DNA of 64,000 nucleotides from Caballeronia arvi (GCF_001544695.2 NZ_FCOM02000011.1:62001-126000), one strand, 5' to 3'. Shown: positions 36,525 to 46,145, numbered from the stretch's first letter. Translations and numbers: made by a program. The notes: generated from the sequence alone by a model not told the origin.

Positions 36525-37934
36525 ATGGCTAGCCCTAAGGACGACGCGCACGGCGGCCGCCAGGCGAAAAAAGCGACGGCGAGCGGCTGGATCGGCTCGG
36601 CGCTCGAGTATTACGACTTCTTCATTTACGCCCAGGCAGCAGCGCTCATTTTCCCGCAGTTGTTCTTCCCGTCAGGCAATCCGAAGGTGGCGATCATCGC
36701 GTCGCTCGCGACGTACGGCGTGGGCTACGTGGCCCGTCCGATCGGCGCATTCGTGCTCGGCCATCTGGGCGATACGCACGGCCGCAAGAACGTGCTGCTC
36801 ATCTGCATGTTCCTGATGGGTTTCTCGACGATGGCAGTCGGTCTCCTGCCGACGTATCACAGCGTCGGCATGCTGGCTCCGGCGTTGCTCGTCGTGTTGC
36901 GACTGGTCCAGGGCTTCGCGGTGGCCGGTGAAATCTCCGGCGCCAGCTCGATGATTCTGGAGCATGCGCCGTTCGGACGCCGCGGTTACTACGCGAGCTT
37001 CACGCTGCAGGGCGTGCAGGCCGGCCAGATTCTCGCGGCCGCCGTGTTCCTGCCGCTCGCCACGTTCATGCCGGAAGACATGTTCAACTCCTGGGGCTGG
37101 CGCGTGCCGTTCCTGCTGTCGGCCTTCGTGCTGGTCGCGGGCTACATCATCCGGAAGGAAGTGCATGAAACGCCGGCGTTCACGGCCGAAGAATCGCACG
37201 GCGATCTGCCGAAGTCGCCGATCAAGGAAGCGTTCGCCAACAGCACGCCCGACATGATCCGCGTCGTCTGCATGGCGCTGATGAACGTGATTCCCGTCGT
37301 CGCGACGATCTTCGGTGCGGCGTATGCGGTGCAGTCTTCGTATGGCATCGGCTTTCACAAGAGCGTGTATCTGTGGATTCCGGTGGTCGGCAATATCGTC
37401 GCGGTGCTGGTGATTCCGTTCGTCGGCAATCTGTCGGACAAGATCGGCCGTCGTCCGATGATGATCGGCGGCTCGCTGATTTCCGGCATGCTGGCGTTCG
37501 CCTATCTCTATGCGATCAGCATCCACAGCGTGCCCCTCGCATTCCTGATGTCGCTCTTGATGTGGGGCGTCGTGTATCAAGGGTATAACGCGATTTTCCC
37601 GAGCTTCTATCCGGAACTCTTCCCGACCCGCTCGCGTGTTTCGGCGATGGCGATTGCGCAGAACATCGGCACGACCATCACCGCGCTGTTGCCCGCACTG
37701 TTCGCAGCGGTTGCGCCGCCGGGATCGAACAACATCCCGCTGACGGTCGGCGCCATCGCGTTCGGCGTGACGATCATCGCGGCGATCGCGGCTTACTCGG
37801 CGCGTGAGACGTATCGTATCCGCCTGAACGATCTGGGCAAGAAGGACGCGGTGCCGATGAGCGAGCAGGAATACGAACGCCTGCGCGCCGACTCGATGAG
37901 CGTGGATAAGGTCGCCAAGGCGCGCCACGCGTAA
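36525..37934 (+). CDS. MHS-family (MFS) metabolite:H+ symporter
   Basis: A 469-residue transporter with 12 membrane segments. The family signature is present: SGWIGSALEYYDFFIYA at the start, GHLGDTHGRKNVL between helices 2 and 3, and LVQGFAVAGEISGASSMILEH. Members import citrate, alpha-ketoglutarate, shikimate, proline/betaine or aromatic acids. The neighbouring PcaR/PobR-like regulator hints at an aromatic acid. GGAGA seven bases before the ATG fixes the start at 36525. Confidence 0.88.
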   Translation: MASPKDDAHGGRQAKKATASGWIGSALEYYDFFIYAQAAALIFPQLFFPSGNPKVAIIASLATYGVGYVARPIGAFVLGHLGDTHGRKNVLLICMFLMGFSTMAVGLLPTYHSVGMLAPALLVVLRLVQGFAVAGEISGASSMILEHAPFGRRGYYASFTLQGVQAGQILAAAVFLPLATFMPEDMFNSWGWRVPFLLSAFVLVAGYIIRKEVHETPAFTAEESHGDLPKSPIKEAFANSTPDMIRVVCMALMNVIPVVATIFGAAYAVQSSYGIGFHKSVYLWIPVVGNIVAVLVIPFVGNLSDKIGRRPMMIGGSLISGMLAFAYLYAISIHSVPLAFLMSLLMWGVVYQGYNAIFPSFYPELFPTRSRVSAMAIAQNIGTTITALLPALFAAVAPPGSNNIPLTVGAIAFGVTIIAAIAAYSARETYRIRLNDLGKKDAVPMSEQEYERLRADSMSVDKVAKARHA

Positions 37935-37958
37935 GAAGACCGTGTTGGAGTGATTTTC

Positions 37959-37982
37959 GGGCCCTTCGGGGCCCTTTTTTTT
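37959..37982 (+). terminator. Rho-independent terminator
   Basis: Stem GGGCCC / GGGCCC with a TTCG loop and a run of eight Ts, 24 bases after the MHS transporter. Confidence 0.9.
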
Positions 37983-38051
37983 GTGCGCAGTGTCCGATCC
38001 CGCGTTAGCCGATAACATGAATGCCCTTTCATCGATGACGCGGAGTCGTGA

Positions 38052-38966
38052 ATGGCGGGCTTCAACGAACGCATCCTCAACGGCATCAGCGTATTCGCAG
38101 CGATCGTCGATGCAGGCACGTTCGCCGCCGCGGGCGATCGTCTCGGCATGTCGCAACCGGGCGTGAGCCGCGCGATCGCACGTCTCGAAGCGCGCCTGAA
38201 GATTCGTCTTTTCGATCGCACGACGCGCAGCGTCGCGCTCACCGACGACGGCCGGCGTTTCTTCGCGCAAGTCATGCCGCACCTCGCGGGCCTCGAAGAA
38301 GCAGCGGCTACCGCATCGGGCAGTTCGACGGCGGTGCGCGGGCGCTTGCGCGTGAATGTCGATCCGATTTTTTCGCGCCTCTTGCTCGGCCCGAAGCTCG
38401 ATGCGTTCTTGAAGACGCACGCCGATCTGCAACTGGAGCTCATCACGAGCGACCGCCTGGGCGACATGATCGCCGACGGTTTCGATCTCGCCGTGCGCTT
38501 CGGCGAGCCGCGTGAATCGAGTCTCGTCGCGCGCAAGCTGCTCGATACGCCGGTGCGCACCGTGGCCGCGCCGTCCTATATCAAGCGATGCGGCAAACCC
38601 GCGACGCCGCATGAACTGGCCGATGATGCGCATACCTGCATCGAGTTTCGCGATCCCGAAACGGGGTGGCCGTTCGTGTGGGAGTTTCATCGGAAGAAGA
38701 AGCGCATGACGGTTCAGACGCATGGCCGTCTGACGGTGAACGATCCGGGCACGATGCTGAGCACGCTGCTATCGGGCTATGGCATCGCACAGATTCTCGC
38801 GCTCGGTCACGAGCATCTGCTCGCGGATGGCAAGCTGATCGATCTATTCCCCGACTGGCCCGACGAGCGCTTTCCGCTGTATGCGTTCTATCCGTCGCGG
38901 CATCATCCGCCGGCGAAGACGCGCGCGTTTCTCGATCTCGTCATCGCATTGACGGGCAAGCGCTAA
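38052..38966 (+). CDS. LysR-family transcriptional regulator
   Basis: A 304-residue LysR regulator with HTH at about 10-65 (TFAAAGDRLGMSQPGVSRAIARLEARL, then RLFDRTTRSVALTDDG) and a normal effector domain. It lies downstream of a terminator and is followed by a converging gene, so its targets are probably elsewhere. Confidence 0.88.
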   Translation: MAGFNERILNGISVFAAIVDAGTFAAAGDRLGMSQPGVSRAIARLEARLKIRLFDRTTRSVALTDDGRRFFAQVMPHLAGLEEAAATASGSSTAVRGRLRVNVDPIFSRLLLGPKLDAFLKTHADLQLELITSDRLGDMIADGFDLAVRFGEPRESSLVARKLLDTPVRTVAAPSYIKRCGKPATPHELADDAHTCIEFRDPETGWPFVWEFHRKKKRMTVQTHGRLTVNDPGTMLSTLLSGYGIAQILALGHEHLLADGKLIDLFPDWPDERFPLYAFYPSRHHPPAKTRAFLDLVIALTGKR

Positions 38967-38975
38967 GGACACGCA

Positions 38976-39860
38976 TCAACCTAAGACTTTCTCGAACCAG
39001 TGATCCGCGTAAGCTTCGTCGCTGAATGGCGCGACTTCGACATAGCCCGCTTGCCGATACAGCTTGACCGCCTCTTGCAGCGCCTTGTTCGTCTCCAGAC
39101 GCACGGCTTTCGCGCCGCTTTGCCGCGCGTGCTGCTCGGCCTCCGCGAGCAAGCGTCGCCCGACGCCGAGCCCGCGCGCGGACGCGCTCACCCACATGCG
39201 CTTCAACTCCGCCGCTGACTTGCCATGAAACTTGAGGGCCACGCAGCCCAGCGCCGCGCCACGCAACCTCGCCACGATCAGCGCGCCATGCGGGGCGACG
39301 AGTTCGCGCGCATCGGCGGACAGGCTGAGCGACGGATCGAAACCCGCATCGAAGCGCGCATTCAACTCGGCGAAATATTGATCGATGCACCATCGGGCGT
39401 CATCGCTCGTCGGATCTTCGAGCGCGAAGCGCATCAGCGAGGGCTGCAGCAAGCGCTCCACTTCCGCCATCGCCGCGACAAGCCGCTCGCGCTGCGACTC
39501 GCTCAACGGCTCCAGCATGCTGCCCGCGACCGTATCCGATAGCCGTTCGAGTTCGTCGCGTTCGCCGCGGCCCGCTTCGGTCAGCACGGCGCGACGCACC
39601 CGGCGATCGTCTGGACGGGATTCGACCGCGACAAGCCCTTGCCGCTCGAGCGATGCCAGCGTGCGGCTCAGATAGCCCGAATCGAGACCGAGGCGCTCGC
39701 GCAGCACGCGAAGATCGACGCCTTGCGCACCGATCTCCCAGAGCAGCCGCGACTCGCCCATCGGCCGGCCGCGTCCGAGAAAATGATCATTGAGCGCGCC
39801 GATGCCCTCGGCAACGGTGCGATTGAAGCTGCGAATCTGGTTGATGGCGGTCGGATTCAT
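38976..39860 (-). CDS. MarR-GNAT fusion protein (first of two)
   Basis: A 294-residue fusion: MarR-type winged HTH at about 30-130 (RERLGLDSGYLSRTLASLERQGLV, then ESRPDDRRVRRAVLTEAG) and a GNAT acetyltransferase at about 150-294 with the acetyl-CoA loop ARGLGVGRRLL. A 20-bp inverted repeat 25 bases upstream is the likely auto-operator. It is related in design, but not close in sequence, to the fusion at 50105. The acetyl acceptor is unknown. Confidence 0.9.
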   Translation of the reverse strand: MNPTAINQIRSFNRTVAEGIGALNDHFLGRGRPMGESRLLWEIGAQGVDLRVLRERLGLDSGYLSRTLASLERQGLVAVESRPDDRRVRRAVLTEAGRGERDELERLSDTVAGSMLEPLSESQRERLVAAMAEVERLLQPSLMRFALEDPTSDDARWCIDQYFAELNARFDAGFDPSLSLSADARELVAPHGALIVARLRGAALGCVALKFHGKSAAELKRMWVSASARGLGVGRRLLAEAEQHARQSGAKAVRLETNKALQEAVKLYRQAGYVEVAPFSDEAYADHWFEKVLG

Positions 39861-39884
39861 GGCGATGACTCGGGCAAATCGATA

Positions 39885-39904
39885 TCTCTGACCTTAGTCA
39901 GAGA
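39885..39904. promoter_or_regulatory. Predicted MarR operator
   Basis: TCTCTGAC-CTTA-GTCAGAGA, a perfect 8-bp inverted repeat with a four-base spacer, just upstream of the MarR-GNAT ATG at 39860. It overlaps the likely core promoter. Confidence 0.65.
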
Positions 39905-39921
39905 ATCGGCCCGCGTCAAGC

Positions 39922-40935
39922 TCAATGCGCTTCTGTCGCGGCTTCCACGCGCGTCTTTTCGCGTCGCCACGTAGCGGGCGGCTTGCCGACGAGACGCTTG
40001 AACGCGCGGATGAACGCCGCCTCGGACGCATAGCCCACATCCTGCGCGACCGACGCGATCGTCGAGTTCGTATTGCGCAAGAGGCCAGCCGCGACCTGCA
40101 TGCGCCAGTTGACGAGATATTGCATCGGTGGAAGTCCGATCATGTCGACGAAGCGCTCGTGCAGCGCCGAACGCGAGAGACCCACGCGCTCGCCGAGTTC
40201 CTCGACCGTCCACTCGTGCGCGGGCTCGTCGTGCATCACGGCGAGCGCGCGGCCGACGAACCGGTCGCGCAATCCCGCGAGCCAGCCGCGGCTTTCGTCG
40301 GGCAGCACATCGACGTAACGGCGCACCGCATCGACGAACATCATTTCGCTCATGCGCTCGAGCATCGCCTCGCCGCCTGGCCGCTTATGGCGCGATTCGA
40401 CGACCGCCTGCTGCATGAAGTGATTGATCCAGCCCTGAGTGCCCGTTTCCCTGAGATGCAGGAGCCGCGGCAAGGTGGCGATCAGCGGATTGAACGGACG
40501 TAGATCGCAGCCGAGAAAACCGCATACGAGCATCGTTTCGTATGAATCGTCGGGACGGCGATTGTTGCGCGCCTCGACCGCGTCGTAGGTCAGCGTGAAG
40601 GGCAACTGATCGATCTTCATCGCGAACGGATCGACATCGGCTTCGGCGCGAATGCCCGGCGCGCTCGAAATCACGTGCGCGTCGCCATGCGGAAACACGA
40701 TGATGTCGCCGCTCGCAAGGCGCACCGGCGCCTCGCCGACGAGCGCGCCCCAGCAATTGCCGTGCGTCACGACGTGATATTCCATTACGTGCTCGCAATC
40801 CGGCATGACGATGCTCGCGATATCGCGCGCGGGCGGCGCTTCTGCCGCCCAGTTGCGGTTGCCGCTCACGTGAAAGAAAAGCGCGCCGCGCAGGCGCACG
40901 GTGCGCAGCACGTCGGACAGGATGTCGTGACTCAT
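39922..40935 (-). CDS. AraC-family regulator with cupin sensor
   Basis: A 337-residue regulator: N-terminal cupin domain of the AraC_binding_2/cupin_6 type (~5-180) and a double HTH at about 235-330 (MIGLPPMQYLVNWRMQVAAGLL, then SVAQDVGYASEAAFIRAFKRLVGKPP). GGGAG precedes the ATG at 40935. It is divergent from a methyltransferase gene 190 bases away, its probable target. Regulators of this type often respond to small hydrophobic compounds. Confidence 0.88.
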   Translation of the reverse strand: MSHDILSDVLRTVRLRGALFFHVSGNRNWAAEAPPARDIASIVMPDCEHVMEYHVVTHGNCWGALVGEAPVRLASGDIIVFPHGDAHVISSAPGIRAEADVDPFAMKIDQLPFTLTYDAVEARNNRRPDDSYETMLVCGFLGCDLRPFNPLIATLPRLLHLRETGTQGWINHFMQQAVVESRHKRPGGEAMLERMSEMMFVDAVRRYVDVLPDESRGWLAGLRDRFVGRALAVMHDEPAHEWTVEELGERVGLSRSALHERFVDMIGLPPMQYLVNWRMQVAAGLLRNTNSTIASVAQDVGYASEAAFIRAFKRLVGKPPATWRREKTRVEAATEAH

Positions 40936-41124
40936 GTGTCGGCTCCCGTGATCGAAAGCATCGGTGCGCCGCAAACAATCAGGAGAATCGCAAAGCGGAC
41001 GATCGGGCAATTCGCGGCGACGCACGGACAGGCATCGAAGCGATGGTAACGGGATACTGCACGTGCCCGCCATAGGGCGATGCTCGACACATCATCTGGA
41101 AACTGGGAACCTGGAGAAGGAACC

Positions 41125-41976
41125 ATGCATGCGTTGAATACATCCGCGGTTTGCGACGAGCCGATCAAAGCACATCCCGACTTCGCCGCGATCAAGGCGA
41201 AGCAGCAAGCCACATGGGCGAGCGGGGACTTCGCGGTGATCGGCACGACATTGCAGATCGTCGGCGAGATGCTCGCCGAGTCCGTCGACCTGCGCGCGGG
41301 CGAACATGTCCTCGATATCGCCGCAGGCAACGGCAACGCGACGCTCGCCGCCGCGCGCCGCTTCGCTCACGTGACATCGACCGATTACGTGCCCGCGCTG
41401 CTCGAAAAAGGCCGTGCGCGCGCGCAAGCCGAAGGACTCGCCGTCGATTTCAAAGTGGCCGATGCCGAAGACCTGCCCTTCGACGACGGCAGCTTCGACG
41501 TCGTGCTGTCCACCTTCGGCGCGATGTTCACGCCGGATCACAGGCGCCCCGCGGCCGAAATGCTGCGCGTGGCGAAGAGCGGCGGGCGCATCGGCATGGC
41601 GAACTGGACGCCCGAGGGCTTCATCGGACAACTATTCAAGGTAATCGGCTCATATGTGCCGCCGCCCGCGGGCCTGCAATCGCCGGCGCTGTGGGGCACG
41701 GAGCCGCATCTCGTCGCGCTGTTCGGCGCCGAAGCCGTCGATATTCGCTGCGTCCGCAAACACTTCAGCATGCGCTATGAATCGAGCGCGCACTGGATTC
41801 AGGTATTCCGCGATTTCTATGGCCCGGTGCATCGCGCGTTCGCGGCGCTCGATGCCGCGAAGCAGGCGGATCTCGAACGCGATATCACCGCGTTGCTCGA
41901 GCGCTGCAATGTGGCGGGGGCGTCATCGCTCGTGGTGCCGAGCGAGTATCTGGAAGTGGTAATCGTCAGGCGCTGA
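41125..41976 (+). CDS. Class I SAM-dependent methyltransferase
   Basis: A 283-residue methyltransferase with the SAM-binding motif VLDIAAGNGNATLAAA at about 63-78, motif II acidic residue, and the VADAEDLPFDDGSFDVVLSTFG block of UbiE/COQ5-like enzymes. Substrate is unknown; close relatives act on small molecules. GGAGAAGG precedes the ATG. It is divergent from the AraC-type regulator. Confidence 0.88.
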   Translation: MHALNTSAVCDEPIKAHPDFAAIKAKQQATWASGDFAVIGTTLQIVGEMLAESVDLRAGEHVLDIAAGNGNATLAAARRFAHVTSTDYVPALLEKGRARAQAEGLAVDFKVADAEDLPFDDGSFDVVLSTFGAMFTPDHRRPAAEMLRVAKSGGRIGMANWTPEGFIGQLFKVIGSYVPPPAGLQSPALWGTEPHLVALFGAEAVDIRCVRKHFSMRYESSAHWIQVFRDFYGPVHRAFAALDAAKQADLERDITALLERCNVAGASSLVVPSEYLEVVIVRR

Positions 41977-41980
41977 AGCC

Positions 41981-42022
41981 CGGGCGAAGATTCACGCGTC
42001 CGCGCGGCGCGTGAATCGCCCG
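41981..42022. terminator. Bidirectional hairpin between converging genes
   Basis: Stem GATTCACGCG / CGCGTGAATC extended by CGGGC / GCCCG, with a nine-base loop. No T run follows on the plus strand; a short T run lies on the minus strand side. It separates the methyltransferase and oxidoreductase ends. Confidence 0.5.
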
Positions 42023-42028
42023 CGAAAA

Positions 42029-43075
42029 TCAGAGCGTCACGGGCTTTTCGCTGCGCGCGCTCTTGATGATCGCCGCAAGCGTCGCGGCGTTGTCGAGGCT
42101 CACTTGCGCGTAGTACTCGATCGCGGCGGCATCGTTTGCCGCGATCATGCGCGCGAAGCTTTCCGCCGCGAAGAAGAAGCCGCTGCCCGCGTCCGATGCG
42201 ACCGGCTCGAACGGCACCGAATTCGGAATGCCGCGCCGCACGCGCAACTGGCTCGGCAGATAGCCGTATTGATCGCCGGCAGTCTCCGCGCTCGTGTGAT
42301 TCAGGTACTCGGTATCGATCGTGCCCTGCGTACCGATGATCGTCGCATGACGATGATTCGCCGCGTCCATCGAGCACGAGACTTGCGCGCGGCGGCCATC
42401 GGCATAAATGAGCGTCGCCATGAGGCTGATATCGACGTTGCTGTCGGCCCAGGTCGCGACCGCATCGACGCGTTGCGGTGCCCGTCCCATCACGAGGCGA
42501 ATGAGGCTCAGCGGATAGCTGCCCGCATCGAGCAGCGCGCCGCCGCCGAGCTCCGGCTTCATGCGGATATTCGCGCCGGGATTGCCCACCGTGAAACCGA
42601 AGTTGGCCTGAATCGCGCGCACATCGCCGATCGCGCCCTCGCCGATCAGCGACATCATCGCGGCCGTCTGCGGCTGGAAGTAATACGGGAACGCTTCGAG
42701 CAGCATCACGTCATTGCGGTCGGCGGCTTCGAACATGCGCACGGCTTCATCGAGACCGAGCGCAAGCGGCTTTTCGCACAGGATGTGCTTGCCGTGATTC
42801 GCGGCCTTGATCGCCCATTCGGCATGCAGGCTGTTGGGCAGCGGAATGTAGACGGCGTCGATGTCGGGAGAAGCGAGCAGCGCGTCATAGCTGCCGAACC
42901 AGGATTCGATGCCGTTCGCTTCGGCGAACGCTTTCGCGCTTTCGTCGCTGCGGCTCGCAACCGCGACGACACGCACCGTTTCGCTCGGCCTGACGTCGCG
43001 CGTGAATTGTTTTGCGATGTTCGCGCCGCCGAGAATGCCGAGGCGCAGAACGGAAGAGGCTTGAGTGGAAGACAA
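42029..43075 (-). CDS. Gfo/Idh/MocA-family oxidoreductase
   Basis: A 348-residue NAD(P)-dependent dehydrogenase, probably acting on a sugar or cyclitol. The Rossmann motif GILGGANIA is at the N-terminus, the family EKPLA motif (CEKPLAL) near residue 101, and the substrate-binding EAFPYYFQP and GGGALLDAGSYPL blocks follow. It appears single and converges on the methyltransferase. Confidence 0.9.
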   Translation of the reverse strand: MSSTQASSVLRLGILGGANIAKQFTRDVRPSETVRVVAVASRSDESAKAFAEANGIESWFGSYDALLASPDIDAVYIPLPNSLHAEWAIKAANHGKHILCEKPLALGLDEAVRMFEAADRNDVMLLEAFPYYFQPQTAAMMSLIGEGAIGDVRAIQANFGFTVGNPGANIRMKPELGGGALLDAGSYPLSLIRLVMGRAPQRVDAVATWADSNVDISLMATLIYADGRRAQVSCSMDAANHRHATIIGTQGTIDTEYLNHTSAETAGDQYGYLPSQLRVRRGIPNSVPFEPVASDAGSGFFFAAESFARMIAANDAAAIEYYAQVSLDNAATLAAIIKSARSEKPVTL

Positions 43076-43145
43076 GGCGGCTCCTTGAATTTTGTACCAA
43101 ACGGTTCACTCACGAAAGGTACCACAATCGCGCGCCTTCCGGTTT

Positions 43146-43367
43146 TCAGTGCACGCACGAATCCGGACGAGGCTTCGTGCCGCGCTGTTCGACGGGCACG
43201 TTGCAATTGTCTACCCGTTGTTCGTCGCTGGCCTTGTCGCCGAGACGTTCCTTCAAGGTCTTCGGCTCCGATGCGGCGGACGAAGTGGCATCGGGCGCGG
43301 CGGCATCCACGGCATGCGCGGCGCCGGTCCACACGAGGCAAGCACAGATCAGAACGAGCTTCTTCAT
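43146..43367 (-). CDS. Secreted small protein, unknown
   Basis: A 73-residue protein with signal peptide (KKLVLICACLVW, cleavage after AHA near residue 19) and a polar mature part with two cysteines. A longer frame to 43478 crosses an imperfect tandem repeat. No family was recognised and the ribosome site is weak. Confidence 0.65.
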   Translation of the reverse strand: MKKLVLICACLVWTGAAHAVDAAAPDATSSAASEPKTLKERLGDKASDEQRVDNCNVPVEQRGTKPRPDSCVH

Positions 43368-43434
43368 GACAGGCCCGGCAGCAAGGATCGAAACAGCAAG
43401 CATCGCCGCGTGCGAAAGGCGCGACGCCCCGCTT

Positions 43435-43467
43435 CTTGCGCTTTCATTTGCGCTTTCATTGCGCTTT
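43435..43467 (+). repeat. Imperfect 11-12 bp tandem repeat
   Basis: Three adjoining units of the type TTGCGCTTTCA between two minus-strand genes. Confidence 0.5.
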
Positions 43468-43470
43468 GAT

Positions 43471-44850
43471 TCACGCATGCATTCCGCTGACGATATCGCT
43501 CGCGCGCGCCGATGACGTCACCGCGCGCAAGCCGCGCACCGATACGCTGAGCCCGCTCGCGCCGTCGCGGTTCTTCACGTCGAGCGTCGCGTGATGCCGT
43601 TGCGCGACGCGATGCGCGATGGCGAGTCCGAGCCCGCTGCCGTGCCCCGACGTGCCGCTGCAACGATAGAACCGGTCGCACACGCGGTCTATCTCGCTCT
43701 CGGGAATGCCCGATCCGGAATCGAGCACCGTCAGCGCGATGCCTTGCGCTTCGCGCCGCAACGTCACGTCGACGCGGCCGCCGATCGGCGTATGGCGCAC
43801 CGCGTTGTCGAGCAGATTGTTCACGAGCGCGGCGAGCGCGTGCGTGTCGCCCATGATGACGAACGCGTCGCCGTCGCTCTGCGCGTGCTCGAGTTCGAGA
43901 CCGAGATCGATCTTCCTGGCCTCCGCCAGCAACGAGAAATCGCCGACGCGCGATTCGCAGAGCGCGCGCAGGCTCATCGGCGCGATGGCCGCTTCGGGCG
44001 CGGCGTCTTCGCGCGCCATGCTGAGCAGTTGTTGCGCGAGATGGATGAGCCGGTTCAGGCGGCCATCGATCTTCGCGATCGTCGCGTGTTCGACCTGCAG
44101 CGAGCCGTCGCTGATCGCGCTCTGGATCTGCAGCTTCAGCGCGGTGAGCGGCGTGCGCAACTCGTGCGCCGCATCCGCGACGAAGGTTCTTTGCGCCTGC
44201 GAGGCCTCGTTCAGGCGCGCAAGCAGGCCGTTCAGCGCGTCGACGAGCGGGCGCAGTTCGTCCGGCATCGGCTTCGCCAATGCAATGGGCTCGAGCGATT
44301 CAGGCGAGCGCGTGGCGAGCGAATGCGACAGCTCGCGCACCGGCGACAGCCCGCGCGCGACGACGACGAGCACGATCACGACGATCACCGGAATGAGCAG
44401 CGCGAATGGCCAGATCGTGCGCAGCGCGAGTGTGACGACGAGCTCGTCGCGAATGAAGTACGGCTGCGCCACCTGCACGAAGCGGTCCGGCTGCGCGACG
44501 CCGAACGCGCGCCAGCGATAGCCTTCGCGTTCAGCCGACCGAAAGCCTTCGCCGAAGCGCGGCAACGCCGGTTCGTGCGGCGAGTGATAGATGAGGCGGC
44601 CCGAGCGGTCCCATATGTCGATGACGAGCCGGTCGTCCGCGATGCCATGCAACTCGGGACTGCGTCCCTGAGCGACATCGTCGGCGGTGATGTTGTGCGG
44701 CAGCGAGAGCGCGACGGTGCGCAGTTCGTAGTCGAAGAGCTCGCCCGCCTCGATCCGCACGGTGTTGAAAATGCCGAAGCCCGCGACGAGACATGCGATG
44801 CCAAGCCCGCAGATCAGCCAGCCGAGCAGCCATCGTCGGATCGACGTCAT
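43471..44850 (-). CDS. Sensor histidine kinase (QseC/PmrB-like)
   Basis: A 459-residue inner-membrane kinase: membrane segments ~8-28 and ~148-165 bracketing a periplasmic sensor, HAMP-like linker, H-box with H229 (AAHELRTPL), and ATPase domain with NLLDNAVRHTP, DSGSGIPE and GSGLGLAI boxes. Its ATG overlaps the stop of the response regulator gene by four bases, so the two form a cognate pair. The domain plan fits QseC/PmrB; the signal is unknown. Confidence 0.9.
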   Translation of the reverse strand: MTSIRRWLLGWLICGLGIACLVAGFGIFNTVRIEAGELFDYELRTVALSLPHNITADDVAQGRSPELHGIADDRLVIDIWDRSGRLIYHSPHEPALPRFGEGFRSAEREGYRWRAFGVAQPDRFVQVAQPYFIRDELVVTLALRTIWPFALLIPVIVVIVLVVVARGLSPVRELSHSLATRSPESLEPIALAKPMPDELRPLVDALNGLLARLNEASQAQRTFVADAAHELRTPLTALKLQIQSAISDGSLQVEHATIAKIDGRLNRLIHLAQQLLSMAREDAAPEAAIAPMSLRALCESRVGDFSLLAEARKIDLGLELEHAQSDGDAFVIMGDTHALAALVNNLLDNAVRHTPIGGRVDVTLRREAQGIALTVLDSGSGIPESEIDRVCDRFYRCSGTSGHGSGLGLAIAHRVAQRHHATLDVKNRDGASGLSVSVRGLRAVTSSARASDIVSGMHA

Positions 44851-45509
44851 CCGATCCTCTTCAGGCGATAACCGACGCCGCGCACCGTCACGATTTCCTC
44901 CGCGCCAATCTTGCGCCGCAGGCTGTGCACGTGGACTTCGATCGCGTTGCTGCCGACCTCCTCGCCCCAGCCGTACAGCTTTTCTTCGAGCTCGTGGCGG
45001 CGAAACACGCGCGACGGTTCTTCGATCAACGCCTGCAGCAGCGAGAATTCGCGCGGCACGAGATTGAGCGCCACGCCGCCCTTGCTGGCTTCGTGCGCGG
45101 CGGGATCGAGCGCCAGTTCGCCATGCGTGTACACCGGATGCTTGTGCCCCGTGCGCCGTCGCAGGAGCGCGCGCACGCGGGCGGCAAGCTCGTCGAGATC
45201 GAAAGGCTTCATCAGATAGTCGTCCGCGCCGGTATCGAGGCCGCGAATGCGGTCATCGATGCCATCGCGCGCGGTCAGAATCATCACGGGTGCGTCACCG
45301 CCCTGCTTGCGATAGTTCGCGAGCACGTCGATGCCGTCGCGCTTCGGCAGCGTCAGGTCCAGCAGCACGAGGTCGTACACGTCGTTGCCGAGCGAAAGCT
45401 CCGCGGCCCGGCCGTCCTGCGCCCAGTCGACGGTGTAACCCGCGCGGCGCAGCGCGGCCAGCACGCTCTCCGCGATCATCTCGTCGTCCTCCACCAGTAA
45501 CAGGCGCAT
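44847..45509 (-). CDS. OmpR-type response regulator (QseB/PmrA-like)
   Basis: A 220-residue regulator: receiver domain with D51 acceptor (VLLDLTLP) and conserved KPF, and a winged-helix DNA-binding domain (~128-220) ending VTVRGVGYRL. GGAGAAAG precedes the ATG at 45509. It is co-transcribed with the kinase at 43471. In related bacteria such pairs modify lipid A or respond to quorum/adrenergic signals; nothing here decides which. Confidence 0.92.
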   Translation of the reverse strand: MRLLLVEDDEMIAESVLAALRRAGYTVDWAQDGRAAELSLGNDVYDLVLLDLTLPKRDGIDVLANYRKQGGDAPVMILTARDGIDDRIRGLDTGADDYLMKPFDLDELAARVRALLRRRTGHKHPVYTHGELALDPAAHEASKGGVALNLVPREFSLLQALIEEPSRVFRRHELEEKLYGWGEEVGSNAIEVHVHSLRRKIGAEEIVTVRGVGYRLKRIG

Positions 45510-45705
45510 GCACTTTCTCCGCTCGAACACCTCGCCGCCGATTCTCCGTCTCGCATGCTTAAGCGCCACTTAAGCAATGCGTGCGGCCGCACACTGTGTC
45601 CCCGTTATCGACGGCGCGCGCTCGTGGCTTAAGCATCGCATAAGGAGGGACCACGCACTATACGACGACGCGCCGGTTCGTGGCGGCGCAGTAACGGAGA
45701 TGCCG

Positions 45706-46092
45706 ATGCGACCATCCACGCTCGTTTGCCTGCGCGCGAATGCCGTGCTGATTGCGTTGTGCGTCGCCGCGTCGGATGCGGCATGGCTCGCCGTCTGCGG
45801 CTGCGCGGGCCATGTGCAGGCGCTCCAAACCACCGCGATACGGCTCGCGACGCTGACGAGCGCGGCGGGCATCGTGCTCGTCGTGCGTCGTCTCGCGAGG
45901 CTCGCATTCGACACGGCCCGCTCGGCGCGGCGCATCGCCTGGGCATCGGACAGACTGGTGATCGACGGAACAGGGCCGGGCGACTGGCTCGTGCAGCTTC
46001 ATGCGGAACTGCATCCGGCCGGCTCCCGGCACAGCGCGCATGCGTGTTCCCGCAGCGCGGCGTGCAGCAGAGTGCCACGCGGTCGGGCGTGA
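45706..46092 (+). CDS. Small membrane protein, unknown
   Basis: A 128-residue protein with two likely membrane segments (~8-33 and ~45-62) and a soluble C-terminal tail. GGAG at the right distance supports the ATG at 45706 over the one at 45700. It is divergent from the response regulator and precedes a terminator. No family was recognised. Confidence 0.6.
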   Translation: MRPSTLVCLRANAVLIALCVAASDAAWLAVCGCAGHVQALQTTAIRLATLTSAAGIVLVVRRLARLAFDTARSARRIAWASDRLVIDGTGPGDWLVQLHAELHPAGSRHSAHACSRSAACSRVPRGRA

Positions 46093-46117
46093 CTCGGAAC
46101 TCGCCCGATCCCTTTTC

Positions 46118-46145
46118 GCCCGGCCTCGAGCCGGGCTTCTTTTTT
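46118..46145 (+). terminator. Rho-independent terminator
   Basis: Stem GCCCGGC / GCCGGGC with a CTCGA loop and a T-rich tail, between the small membrane protein and hpnI. Confidence 0.85.
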
